Of a stretch of DNA of 64,000 nucleotides, positions 16,787-24,416 are shown in pieces. The translations under genes were made by a program, and so were the position numbers. Each line of letters opens with the position of its first letter. The stretch's first letter is position 1. The stretch lies in the NCBI RefSeq assembly GCF_000330705.1, contig NZ_ANAM01000001.1:372001-436000 (forward strand), in the 5' to 3' direction. The stretch is from Salinicoccus carnicancri Crm (GTDB lineage Bacteria; Bacillota; Bacilli; Staphylococcales; Salinicoccaceae). Under the pieces are notes generated by a model. That model ran no database searches, was not told where the DNA came from, and saw nothing but the letters and a program-made list of their open reading frames with translations.

Positions 16787-16981
16787 ATGCAGGGAACGAG
16801 AAGAGCAGACATAAAACCGGGACAGATGGTAAAAGTTGTCCAGAAACAGGATCAGCGGACGGGGAAACTGACCGAAGGTGTTGTGGTAAGGATACTGACG
16901 AATTCACCGCAGCATCATCACGGCATCAAAGTGAAGCTTGAGGATGGTACTGTCGGCAGAGTGAAGGAAATCATGGATTAG
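16787..16981 (+). CDS. YwbE family small protein (DUF2196)
   Basis: Basic 64-residue protein of the YwbE family, widespread and uncharacterised, with an SH3/KOW-like barrel suggested by sequence. The family text is nearly complete: GTRRADIKPGQMVKVVQKQD, TGKLTEGVVVRILTNS, HHHGIKVKLEDGTVGRV. An ATG at 16781 overlaps the preceding stop codon but sits on top of the AAAGGAG site, so the ATG at 16787 is chosen. Cotranscribed with dpaL. Confidence 0.85.
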   Translation: MQGTRRADIKPGQMVKVVQKQDQRTGKLTEGVVVRILTNSPQHHHGIKVKLEDGTVGRVKEIMD

Positions 16982-16984
16982 ACA

Positions 16985-17021
16985 TAAAAAAACTTCCCGG
17001 AAATTTTTCGGGAAGCTTTTT
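16985..17021. terminator. convergent terminator between ywbE-like and efflux genes
   Basis: CTTCCCG and CGGGAAG form a stem flanked by an A-run on the left and a T-run on the right, so it can stop transcription from both sides. Confidence 0.88.
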
Positions 17022-17022
17022 A

Positions 17023-18504
17023 TCATGGCTGTATATCTGGCTGTTGCATCTTCATGCTGTCAGTAGGTTTGGCACGGTAGACGAAAAGCGACATGATTAC
17101 AGCAACGATGGAAATGGTGAAGGCGATGAAATATACGAGTTCGACGCCTGCCACCATTGCCTGGTCTATTGTGGCAGGATCATCTGGATTCGATGCATTC
17201 CCCAGGAAGTTCATCTGTCTGGCATTCATGATGCTGATGAAGACGGACACACCGATGGCGCCTGCCACAGGCTGCAGAGTTGAAACGACGGCGGTGCCAT
17301 GCGGGTAGAGCCTTTTCGGCAGCTGATTGAGTCCGTTCGTCTGTGCAGGCATCATTGTTGCAGAGACTGAGATCATCAGCAGCATGAACCCGACGAGGAT
17401 GACCCACGGCTGGCTGTCTGTATCCAGGCGGCTCATTAGGAACATCGTGCCGCTCAGTATGAGCGTTGCGGGTATCATGAGCGGGCGGGGGCCGAGCTTA
17501 TCGAACAGCGCCCCCATGAAAGGGGAGAGTGCCCCGTTCAGAAGACTGCCGGGCAAAAGCAGTATGCCGGCAGCGGCCGCGCTCAGCGCAAGTGGCCCCT
17601 GCATGTAGATCGGCAGGATGATCTCTGATGCGAACATCGTCATGATGATTATCAGGAACAGGATTACTGCATGGGCATACATCGGGTACTTGAACACGCG
17701 CAGGTCCATGATCGGCTCATCCAGTCTGAGCTGTCTGAAGGCGAACAGGGCGATGCCGATCCCCCCTGCTGTGATTGCAACCATCACTTCAGGGTTCATG
17801 AATCCGGCGTCACTTTTACCGACGGAACTGAATCCGTAGATCGTGCCGCCGAATCCGATTGTGGAGAAGATGATGGACGGAATATCAATCTTCGGTTTCG
17901 TCACTTCAGATACATTCACCAGGAAGATGAAGGCGAATATGATCGAGAAAAGTGAGAACGGGATGACCGTGATGAACAAAAATCTCCATCCGAGATATTC
18001 GACGATTACTCCTGATAGTGTAGGGCCGATTGCCGGTGCGAACATGATGACCAGACCGACGAGGCCCATGATCTTACCGCGCTTCTCCGGCGGGTAGAGC
18101 AGCAGGAATACGTTGAACATGATCGGCATCAGCATTCCGGTACCGATTGCCTGTATCAGACGGCCGGACAGGAGTACAGGGAACGTCGGTGCCATTGCAC
18201 AGATGGCCGTACCGACTGTGAATATGATCATCGTTCCCAAAAACAGCTGTCTGGTCGTAAACCACTGGAGCAGCAGGGCCGAGACAGGGATGACGATGCC
18301 CATGACAAGCATGAAGCCCGTCGCCATCCACTGTACCGTCGGCAGTGTGATATCAAATTCATGCATCAGAGTTGTCAGTGCAATATTCAACAGCGTTTCA
18401 TTCAGAATGGCGAAAAATGTACCGATGATCAGCGACAGCATGATAGGGAGTGTTTTTACGTTCGAGTTTTCGGATAAGTATTCGTATTTGGTGGTATTAT
18501 CCAT
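17023..18504 (-). CDS. DHA2-family 14-TM multidrug efflux MFS transporter
   Basis: Proton-driven drug exporter of the DHA2 branch of the major facilitator superfamily (493 residues, about 14 hydrophobic segments), resembling LmrB, MdeA and SdrM transporters of Gram-positives. Characteristic motifs include NETLLNIALTTLM in segment 1, the QWMATGFMLVMGI loop, GRLIQAIGTGMLMPIMFN (motif B-like) and the motif C region FAPAIGPTLSGVIVEYLGWRFLF. The drug range cannot be told. It has a good promoter at 18570-18598 and a small palindrome at the predicted transcript start, and an insertion sequence lies immediately upstream of the promoter. Confidence 0.9.
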   Translation of the reverse strand: MDNTTKYEYLSENSNVKTLPIMLSLIIGTFFAILNETLLNIALTTLMHEFDITLPTVQWMATGFMLVMGIVIPVSALLLQWFTTRQLFLGTMIIFTVGTAICAMAPTFPVLLSGRLIQAIGTGMLMPIMFNVFLLLYPPEKRGKIMGLVGLVIMFAPAIGPTLSGVIVEYLGWRFLFITVIPFSLFSIIFAFIFLVNVSEVTKPKIDIPSIIFSTIGFGGTIYGFSSVGKSDAGFMNPEVMVAITAGGIGIALFAFRQLRLDEPIMDLRVFKYPMYAHAVILFLIIIMTMFASEIILPIYMQGPLALSAAAAGILLLPGSLLNGALSPFMGALFDKLGPRPLMIPATLILSGTMFLMSRLDTDSQPWVILVGFMLLMISVSATMMPAQTNGLNQLPKRLYPHGTAVVSTLQPVAGAIGVSVFISIMNARQMNFLGNASNPDDPATIDQAMVAGVELVYFIAFTISIVAVIMSLFVYRAKPTDSMKMQQPDIQP

Positions 18505-18546
18505 ATATGTTACCTCGATTCAATGATTATCGGCTGTAAAGGACGG

Positions 18547-18562
18547 CGGCTTAAATCAGCCG
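18547..18562 (-). promoter_or_regulatory. candidate operator of the efflux gene
   Basis: CGGCT and AGCCG flank a six-base AT-rich centre, right at the expected transcription start of the leftward efflux gene. A repressor bound here would block initiation. Another CGGCTG half-site lies at 18531-18536. The regulator is not identifiable and no tetR- or marR-type gene is adjacent. Confidence 0.4.
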
Positions 18563-18569
18563 ACATTAG

Positions 18570-18598
18570 ATTATAATATGCGCATAAAATAAAAACAA
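18570..18598 (-). promoter_or_regulatory. sigma-A promoter of the efflux gene
   Basis: Reading leftward, TTGTTT (18593-18598), a 17-bp spacer and a perfect TATAAT (18570-18575). The -35 element ends two bases before the target duplication of the insertion sequence. Confidence 0.7.
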
Positions 18599-18600
18599 CA

Positions 18601-18625
18601 GAATAACGCTGAGAATGAAAAATAC
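18601..18625 (+). repeat. target-site duplication, left copy (25 bp)
   Basis: These 25 bases are repeated exactly at 20211-20235 on the other side of the insertion sequence. Target duplications of this length (mid-twenties) are characteristic of the IS1202 group. Confidence 0.9.
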
Positions 18626-20210
18626 TGTGAAACACAAGTGATAATGTCCTAAGTAATCACAAATGAAAATGTCCCGCTGGTATACACTAAGATAGAAAGT
18701 ACATACCAGGAGGCGACATCATGAAGGAGTATCTAACCATGAGAGAACAGGACAAGTATCGCATCATTAAAGCGGTCGTGAATGGACAGAAAACAAAGAC
18801 GAGAGCGGAGATTGAATTGAATCTCACCCGGAGACAGATCAACCGATTGGTCCAGACCTATCATGAGAAAGGCAGGAAGGGATTCCGGCACGGGAACACC
18901 GGCCGAAAACCGGCCACAACCCTTGACCCGGATCTGAGACGGACCATCATCCGGCTGTACCGGACAAAATATGATGGGTATAACTTTAAGCATTTTCATG
19001 AAAAACTGAGAGAGACCGACGGCATCTCCATTTCCTATACCGCCCTGCGGACCCTCATGGACCGGACCAATACATTGTCTCCCAAATCAACGCGGCAGAC
19101 AAAGCGGATGATGAAAGACCGGCTGAAACAGAAGGCCCGGTCCGCCAACCATATGACCCGGCGGGAAGAAGCATTACTGGTGGAAGTAAGCCTGGTCGAT
19201 CCGGTCAAAGCCCATCCGACACGCCCCCGGGCCAAAGCATTTGGAGAGCTCCTCCAGATGGATGCCTCCATGCACAAGTGGTTTGGTGAACGGCATGACT
19301 ATGCCCATCTGCACATCGCCATCGATGATTGTACCCGTCAGATCGTCGGCGCCTGGTTTGATCATCAGGAGACATTGAACGGCTACTATGCGATTACCGA
19401 ACAGTGCTTAACCCAATACGGTCTCCCGTACCGCCTGTTGACGGATAACCGTACCGTTTTTAACTATGAAACGAAAAGAGGCTCCCGGGACAACACCCCG
19501 AGAGCCAACACCCAATATGGATATGCCTGTCAAACGCTGGGGATCGAGCTTTCGACGACTTCCATCCCCCAGGCCAAAGGCCGCGTAGAGCGGGCCTTCG
19601 GTACGTTACAAGACCGGCTAGTGAAAGCACTAGCTGAACATCATATTACCTCTATTCCGGCGGCAAATCAATTTTTGGAAACCTATGTCCCCCGGTTTAA
19701 CAGACAGTTTGCCTTTAAGCCGGAATCCTATCCATCCGTGTTTGAAGCACTCCCCGCTGGCATTGATCTGGACCGGATTCTCGCCCGGTTCGAGTTCCGG
19801 ACGATCGACAACGGCCATGCGATCCAGTATAAGAACAAGAAATACCGATTGATCACAGAGACCGGAAAGGTCATCTATTTAAACAGAAAGACCAAAGTTA
19901 TGGTGATTGAAACCCGCACAGGTCAACTGTTTGTATCGCATCAGGAGCAGGTTTACGCTCTGGAGGAGATTCCGGCCGTCGATGCACACTCCGCTGCATT
20001 CGAGCCGGTGCCCCAGAAAACGCTCCGCAGTGTTTGGATTCCACCCCTGTCGCATCCATGGAAGCAACGCTCCTATGAACAGTACCTGCAGCGCCTGGAA
20101 CGCAGACAAAACAAACGCCGGCATCCCCAGTGAGAGACACAGGGGATGCCGGCCAAATAGTAAACGCTAAATTTTAAATTCCCGGGACATTTTCATTTGT
20201 GGTTGACACA
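18626..20210 (+). mobile_element. IS1202-group (ISNCY) insertion sequence, complete
   Basis: A 1585-bp element with one transposase gene, imperfect terminal inverted repeats beginning TGTG, and an exact 25-bp target duplication, indicating an intact and fairly recent insertion. The left end carries two copies of the end motif: CACAAGTGATAATGTCC at 18633-18649 and CACAAATGAAAATGTCCCG at 18658-18676. The right end carries one inverted copy of the second form just inside the terminus. The extra left copy probably adds a transposase binding site. The exact outer base is uncertain by about three bases because flank and terminus share bases. Confidence 0.88.
18721..20133 (+). CDS. IS1202-group DDE transposase
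   Basis: DDE-type transposase of 470 residues that cuts and joins the element's ends. An N-terminal helix-turn-helix (TRAEIELNLTRRQINRLVQTY, about residues 27-47) recognises the ends. The catalytic core has Asp in LLQMDASMHKWFG (near 181), Asp in LLTDNRTVF (near 241) and Glu in KGRVERAFGTLQ (near 290), with ISNCY-type text such as LHIAIDDCTRQIVGAWFD. The frame is intact with no stop or shift, and AGGAGG lies at a normal distance from the ATG, so the element may be active. Confidence 0.92.
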   Translation: MKEYLTMREQDKYRIIKAVVNGQKTKTRAEIELNLTRRQINRLVQTYHEKGRKGFRHGNTGRKPATTLDPDLRRTIIRLYRTKYDGYNFKHFHEKLRETDGISISYTALRTLMDRTNTLSPKSTRQTKRMMKDRLKQKARSANHMTRREEALLVEVSLVDPVKAHPTRPRAKAFGELLQMDASMHKWFGERHDYAHLHIAIDDCTRQIVGAWFDHQETLNGYYAITEQCLTQYGLPYRLLTDNRTVFNYETKRGSRDNTPRANTQYGYACQTLGIELSTTSIPQAKGRVERAFGTLQDRLVKALAEHHITSIPAANQFLETYVPRFNRQFAFKPESYPSVFEALPAGIDLDRILARFEFRTIDNGHAIQYKNKKYRLITETGKVIYLNRKTKVMVIETRTGQLFVSHQEQVYALEEIPAVDAHSAAFEPVPQKTLRSVWIPPLSHPWKQRSYEQYLQRLERRQNKRRHPQ

Positions 20211-20235
20211 GAATAACGCTGAGAATGAAAAATAC
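20211..20235 (+). repeat. target-site duplication, right copy (25 bp)
   Basis: Exact copy of 18601-18625. Joining the two flanks would restore an uninterrupted intergenic region between the efflux promoter and the small ORF at 20372. Confidence 0.9.
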
Positions 20236-20371
20236 TTTTTCTGAGCTTCATGGCGGGTCGGCCCTGTTCTAAATTGGGCAAAGCTTATGTACAATGAATA
20301 TATGGACAGGAGTGAAGGGCTGGAAACGGTTGATGTTGACGGCCGGAATAATTATATATTCAGGAAAAGGA

Positions 20372-20536
20372 ATGTCTGATATGAGATGCGGGACAAAATG
20401 CTTCATCGTTACAATTGAGCGGGGTGATGGACGGACTGTAAAGGAAGTGGCGGCACGTTCACAGGTGGATGCGAGAAAAATGGTGCGGAGGTTTTTCGGT
20501 GAAGATATGATAATCAGATCTGTAAGAAGAAAGTGA
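20372..20536 (+). CDS. small basic hypothetical protein
   Basis: A 54-residue basic protein starting MSDMRCGTKCFIVTIERG, with two cysteines near the N terminus and a C-terminal ARKMVRRFFGEDMIIRSVRRK. It could form a short beta strand followed by a helix. I do not recognise the family. The start is chosen because AGGAAAAGG lies just upstream. It is the first gene right of the insertion sequence; no convincing promoter lies between them, so its expression may have been altered by the insertion. Confidence 0.5.
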   Translation: MSDMRCGTKCFIVTIERGDGRTVKEVAARSQVDARKMVRRFFGEDMIIRSVRRK

Positions 20537-20642
20537 CTTGGCCGGTTGTCTTAAGCGGGTCATTTTATATAAGGATATCAGTTTTTAGTAAATTAAATTT
20601 TTGTTACTCTTGTATATGACAAGAAAATAAGGAGGGGTCAAC

Positions 20643-21566
20643 TTGGCTGAAACAGCGATGGAACTCACGGGACTTACGAAGAAGATCGGTTCCAAAAAGA
20701 TCATCAAAGAACTGGATTTTGAAATACATAAGGGAGAAGTGTTCGGTTTTCTCGGCCCGAATGGGGCGGGGAAGACTACGACGATCAGAATGATGGTCGG
20801 ATTGATGGGTATTACGGGTGGTGATGTGCGGATTCTCGGCAAGAGTGTCAAATCGGATTTCAAGGATGCTATCCGGGAAGTGGGTGCGATTGTGGAGAAT
20901 CCCGAAATGTACCCGTTCATGACCGGTATGCAGAACCTGAAGCATTTTGCGCGGATGAGTCCGGGAGTGACAAAAGAACGCATCAGCCAGGTGATCAAGC
21001 TCGTCGGGCTTGAAAATGCAATTAAAACGAAAGTCGGGAGATATTCCCTCGGCATGCGCCAGCGACTGGGAATTGCACAGGCGCTGCTCCACAATCCATC
21101 GGTGCTGATACTTGATGAGCCGACCAACGGCCTCGATCCTGCCGGCATACGTGAGATAAGGAAGTATATCAGAAAGCTTGCCGACGAGGATAATGTTGCG
21201 GTGATCATATCCAGCCACCTGCTGTCTGAGATCGAATTGATGTGCGACAGGATCGGCGTCATAAAAAACGGGGAGCTGATCGGCATCCAGTCTGTACATG
21301 AACAGCAGACAGAGGAGGATCCCGTGCGTGAAGTCCGGGTGGAGGCCGACCCGGCGGACTCAGCGCTCCGGGTGCTGAAAGCACATCATGGCATTGAAGC
21401 TGCGGGTGATGAGGGGTTCATCACATTCAGTGCGAAGAAATCACTGATGCCCAGCATCGTGGCCAGCCTGGTCTCAGCCGATGTACTGGTGTACAGGGTC
21501 GAAGTATCAAGCGCATCACTCGAAGATAAATTCTTCGATCTGATTGGAGAGAATGTCATTGGGTAA
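20643..21566 (+). CDS. ABC exporter ATP-binding protein (BcrA/CcmA type)
   Basis: ATPase of a two-component ABC-2 exporter (307 residues), of the class including bacitracin and lantibiotic immunity transporters; the cargo is unknown. Walker A is GPNGAGKTTT near residue 41, the signature is a slightly altered YSLGMRQRLG near 140, Walker B is VLILDEPTNGLDP near 160 and the switch is SSHLLSEIE near 190. A C-terminal extension of about 80 residues follows, as in BcrA. The TTG start has a strong GGAGGGG site. A CTTGT/ACAAG inverted repeat at 20609-20623 lies just upstream and could be an operator. Confidence 0.87.
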   Translation: MAETAMELTGLTKKIGSKKIIKELDFEIHKGEVFGFLGPNGAGKTTTIRMMVGLMGITGGDVRILGKSVKSDFKDAIREVGAIVENPEMYPFMTGMQNLKHFARMSPGVTKERISQVIKLVGLENAIKTKVGRYSLGMRQRLGIAQALLHNPSVLILDEPTNGLDPAGIREIRKYIRKLADEDNVAVIISSHLLSEIELMCDRIGVIKNGELIGIQSVHEQQTEEDPVREVRVEADPADSALRVLKAHHGIEAAGDEGFITFSAKKSLMPSIVASLVSADVLVYRVEVSSASLEDKFFDLIGENVIG

Positions 21567-22509
21567 AATATTCAGCCTGGTTTGGAATGAAGTTTCGAAA
21601 ATATTCATACAGAAGTCAACGTGGATCATGTATATCTTCCTCGCACTGCTTGTGATTGCTGTTGCCGTCATCACGACAACAACTGATATGTCGGGCAAGG
21701 AGTACGGTGCGGACTGGAAGGAGGAACTCAGAGCCGAAAACGAACAACTGACAGAAGAGATGCAGGAAGAGGAATTTCTGACTGAAGTGAACACACAGGA
21801 GATTGAGATGAACCAGTATCACATCGACAATGATATCAAGCCCGTGACATATGATGCGTGGCAGTTCGTCATCGACAACGCCATGCTTGCGTCGGTGATC
21901 AGCCTGCTGACAATCATCGTGGCCGGCGGTATTGTTGCGAATGAATTCAGATGGGGGACAGTCAAGCAGCTTCTCATCCGTCCAATCCCAAGGAGTATGA
22001 TCCTTCTATCCAAATATATCGCTGTGCTGATATTCGCCCTGATCACTCTCGTCCTCCTGCTCGTCCTTTCATGGCTGACGGGTGCACTTGTTTTTGGTGT
22101 GGCAGGAAGCAACCCTGAACTGGTGGTCAGAAACTATGAAGGCATCGTAAGTGTATCCGCGATCGCTGAAGTGGCGAGCGGATATGGATTCAAACTGGTC
22201 AACCTGTTCATGATGGCGACATTCGCATTCATGATTTCAAGTATTTTCAGGAACAGCGCACTGGCAATCGGTACTGCTGTTTTCCTGATGATGGCGGGTA
22301 CTTCAATTGTCCAGTTCTTCGCAGATAGGGAATGGTCGAAATATATACTGTTCGCGAACACGGATCTGACAGTCTATGATTCCCAGATGGGGCCTGTCCA
22401 AGAAGAGATGACGATGGGTTTTTCAATAGGTGTACTTGCCGTCTACTGGATTGTATTCATGGTCGCATCCTGGCTCTTCTTCACAAAGCGGGATGTTGCA
22501 GGGCAGTAA
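21553..22509 (+). CDS. ABC-2 exporter permease
   Basis: Membrane partner of the preceding ATPase (318 residues, about six hydrophobic segments). After the first segment there is a charged, glutamate-rich stretch of about 60 residues (near 50-110), then five segments beginning with MLASVISLLTIIVAGGIVANEFRWGTVKQLLIRP; the EFRWGTVKQLL coupling helix is typical of ABC-2 permeases of this type. The start overlaps the ATPase gene by 14 bp, so translation is coupled. Confidence 0.85.
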   Translation: MSLGKIFSLVWNEVSKIFIQKSTWIMYIFLALLVIAVAVITTTTDMSGKEYGADWKEELRAENEQLTEEMQEEEFLTEVNTQEIEMNQYHIDNDIKPVTYDAWQFVIDNAMLASVISLLTIIVAGGIVANEFRWGTVKQLLIRPIPRSMILLSKYIAVLIFALITLVLLLVLSWLTGALVFGVAGSNPELVVRNYEGIVSVSAIAEVASGYGFKLVNLFMMATFAFMISSIFRNSALAIGTAVFLMMAGTSIVQFFADREWSKYILFANTDLTVYDSQMGPVQEEMTMGFSIGVLAVYWIVFMVASWLFFTKRDVAGQ

Positions 22510-22522
22510 TGGGCAATGACGG

Positions 22523-22547
22523 ACCGGCGCTTTGGCGCCGGTTTTTT
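22523..22547 (+). terminator. terminator after the ABC exporter pair
   Basis: ACCGGCGC and GCGCCGGT form an 8-bp GC-rich stem with a TTTG loop followed by a T-run. Confidence 0.93.
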
Positions 22548-22669
22548 GATTCCATCAACAATTTTTGCGGAACTGCCATGGGTGGGGGTTAAGCAGATAC
22601 CCTGTTCAGGTGCTCCTGTGATGAAAGAGTGTCCGGGCAATGGCGGGCCCGCCGGCTTACGGATGCAAT

Positions 22670-22698
22670 TTGCATTTAATCATGCTATGCGTTATGAT
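22670..22698 (+). promoter_or_regulatory. sigma-A promoter of the O-methyltransferase gene
   Basis: TTGCAT, a 17-bp spacer and TATGAT. The predicted start of transcription (about 22705) coincides with the first base of the large palindrome that follows. Confidence 0.65.
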
Positions 22699-22705
22699 AA
22701 CGGAC

Positions 22706-22753
22706 ATAACATTTTATCAAATATTCAGAATTTGATATCTGATAAAATGTTAT
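22706..22753 (+). promoter_or_regulatory. 48-bp inverted repeat at the transcript start of the O-methyltransferase
   Basis: ATAACATTTTATCA at 22706-22719 and its exact complement at 22740-22753 form 14-bp arms. Inside, ATCAAAT at 22717-22723 and ATTTGAT at 22730-22736 form a second, overlapping pairing. It may be an operator bound by a repressor just downstream of the promoter, or a 5' hairpin protecting the mRNA. There is no T-run, so it is not a terminator. Confidence 0.55.
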
Positions 22754-22792
22754 AAATAAAAGTACCATAAATTATGGAGGAGATTTATTTAC

Positions 22793-23428
22793 ATGTCCAA
22801 ACTTTGGAGCGCTGTGGACGATTATTTCAACGCAGAATTGAATGCCGATGACGAAGTGATGACCGGCATTCCCGCACAGAATGAGCACGGAGAGGAGGAA
22901 TTCGCCGGCCAGAGTAAACACCTTCATCTGCTTGCCAAGATCAAAGAGGCAAAATCGATCCTTGAAATCGGATCTTTGGGAGGCTACAGTACTTTGTGGC
23001 TCGGTAAATCACTTCCTGAAGAAGGAAAGATGGCGTCGCTCGAATCCAACGCGGAATATGCAGAAATTGCTGAAAGGAATATCACAGCAGCCGGACTTGA
23101 AGACAAAGTTGAAGTGATTCATGCACCTGCAGAGGACACACTGCCGAGGTTGCTTGAAAAAGGATATCCGCGCTTTGATTTCATCTATATAGATGCAAAC
23201 CAGGCACTCTACCCGGACTATCTGGAAGCGGCAATCGATATGGCAAAATGCGGATCTGTCATCATAACAGAGCGCAAGATCGAAGACAGGTTCGAAGAGG
23301 AGGCAAACAGGCCTGAGATGCAGCGGTTCCTGAAAATCTTAAAAGACGAACCACGCATCGATGCAACTGCATTACAGACAGTAGGTGCCAAAGGACATGA
23401 CGGATTCATAATGGCAGTATTGGATTAG
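22793..23428 (+). CDS. class I SAM-dependent O-methyltransferase
   Basis: Cytosolic methyltransferase of the catechol/caffeoyl-CoA O-methyltransferase family (211 residues). The SAM-binding motif is ILEIGSLGGYSTLWL near residue 61, acidic loop residues lie in SLESNAEYAEIAERN, and the metal/substrate region is FDFIYIDANQALYPDYLEAA near 125. The usual histidine-type acceptor is not predictable and the natural substrate is unknown. It is a single-gene unit with its own promoter, a leader palindrome and a shared terminator downstream. Confidence 0.85.
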   Translation: MSKLWSAVDDYFNAELNADDEVMTGIPAQNEHGEEEFAGQSKHLHLLAKIKEAKSILEIGSLGGYSTLWLGKSLPEEGKMASLESNAEYAEIAERNITAAGLEDKVEVIHAPAEDTLPRLLEKGYPRFDFIYIDANQALYPDYLEAAIDMAKCGSVIITERKIEDRFEEEANRPEMQRFLKILKDEPRIDATALQTVGAKGHDGFIMAVLD

Positions 23429-23440
23429 ATATAAAGAGGA

Positions 23441-23474
23441 AGCGGACGGAGATCGATTCTCCGCCCGCTTTTTT
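23441..23474. terminator. terminator between the O-methyltransferase and ykoF
   Basis: AGCGGACGGAG and CTCCGCCCGCT pair with one mismatch around a seven-base loop and are followed by Ts. It lies between two convergent genes. Confidence 0.85.
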
Positions 23475-23516
23475 AGGGTATATGGACATCTTCCTGTCGA
23501 ATGGGTCCGGACCCCG

Positions 23517-24095
23517 CTATCCTCCATCAGACGGGCTGTTGGCGGAGATGGTGAACGCCATGGCTGTATGACCGACGTTCTCTGAAACATTGCTGAAGGA
23601 TTTTTCAATTATCCTGAATATATCTCCCGCCTCCCCGTCGAGGCGTGTCGCACCCAGGGCGGGTTTGACATCGATGGCCGGTTCAGCCGACAGATCGATC
23701 TGTGATTCGATTTTCTTCATATAATCCGTATCACCGAGCGGGTAGATTGAGAATTTGGCTCCTGCCTTCTGACCGACTTGTGCAGGCATCTCCCGGTTCA
23801 GCTTCCCACCCTGCCGGGCATCTGTTTCTGCCAAGGAACCACCCGGGCATCCGATGGCCGCAGTTCCGCTCAGAGCAACGTGCTCACCGGTGCCTGCCGC
23901 ATGCAGGAATATCGACTGAATCACATCGAAGATGCTGTCGATGGATCCCCTGATTTCTGTGCTGACGCTGTCGGTCTCGATTTCCACATTGCGTGTGTCG
24001 GTCGCATCCAGTGCGCCGAGTATGATGTCCACAAAGTTACCTGACATGGGAAACAGCGTGAACTGTGCGCCTGCCTGTCCTGCCCCTGTTGTCAT
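23517..24095 (-). CDS. ykoF: YkoF-type thiamine/HMP-binding protein
   Basis: Soluble protein of 192 residues made of two similar halves, each an ACT-like fold, as in B. subtilis YkoF, which binds thiamine or its pyrimidine precursor. The halves open with AQFTLFPMSGNFVDIILGAL and AKFSIYPLGDTDYMKKIESQI and each carries a following VE/ID-rich strand. A TPP riboswitch controls it, which supports a thiamine role. In B. subtilis it is part of ykoFEDC with an ECF-type transporter; none of those genes is beside it here. The ATG at 24095 has GGAGGGAT upstream. Confidence 0.87.
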   Translation of the reverse strand: MTTGAGQAGAQFTLFPMSGNFVDIILGALDATDTRNVEIETDSVSTEIRGSIDSIFDVIQSIFLHAAGTGEHVALSGTAAIGCPGGSLAETDARQGGKLNREMPAQVGQKAGAKFSIYPLGDTDYMKKIESQIDLSAEPAIDVKPALGATRLDGEAGDIFRIIEKSFSNVSENVGHTAMAFTISANSPSDGG

Positions 24096-24121
24096 ATGAA
24101 TCCCTCCAGTAATTTTTGGAA

Positions 24122-24152
24122 TAAAAAAACTGCAGCCCGGGAGGGTGCAGCC
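24122..24152 (-). terminator. riboswitch-controlled terminator ahead of ykoF
   Basis: Reading leftward, CTGCA and TGCAG plus inner C-G pairs make a stem followed by seven Ts, between the TPP aptamer and the ykoF start. It would form when TPP is bound and stop transcription. Confidence 0.75.
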
Positions 24153-24183
24153 ATCTATAGCGAAGCGGATCACAGCGTGTACT

Positions 24184-24264
24184 GCACTTCCCCACGCTGG
24201 TGTTATCCAGATCGGGTGATAGGGGTCCGGTCTCCCGTCTCAGCCATTTTGGCGCCCCCAGTGT
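24184..24264 (-). promoter_or_regulatory. TPP (THI-box) riboswitch
   Basis: On the minus strand the aptamer contains the diagnostic pieces in order: ACTGGGGGCGCC, GGCTGAGA, ACCCCTATCACCCGATCTGG, then ATAACACCAGCGTGGGGAAGT. These match the conserved TPP riboswitch core (CUGAGA and ACCUGAUCUGGAUAAUGCCAGCG). A terminator lies between it and ykoF, so control is probably by transcription termination in response to thiamine pyrophosphate. Confidence 0.95.
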
Positions 24265-24293
24265 CTTCGGGTATGCAATTTTTATTCCCCCCA

Positions 24294-24323
24294 ATCATAA
24301 CAGCAGAAGCGTCCGGCAGTAAA
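24294..24323 (-). promoter_or_regulatory. promoter of the TPP riboswitch-ykoF unit
   Basis: Reading leftward, TTTACT (24318-24323), an 18-bp spacer and TATGAT (24294-24299), placing the transcript start about 25 bases before the aptamer. Confidence 0.6.
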
Positions 24324-24416
24324 GCGGGCATGTACCGGCAGCCCGTCTGCCGATACAGCCTAATGCATATGTATTATAATGGGGATAATATATTAATGGA
24401 AAGGGCGGATATATGC

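Noticed and set aside
20541-20642. A strong sigma-A promoter before the BcrA-type ABC genes
   Set aside because: TTGTTA at 20601 has only AAAATA at the right distance. The promoter could not be assigned with confidence, though a CTTGT/ACAAG repeat is noted in the gene entry.
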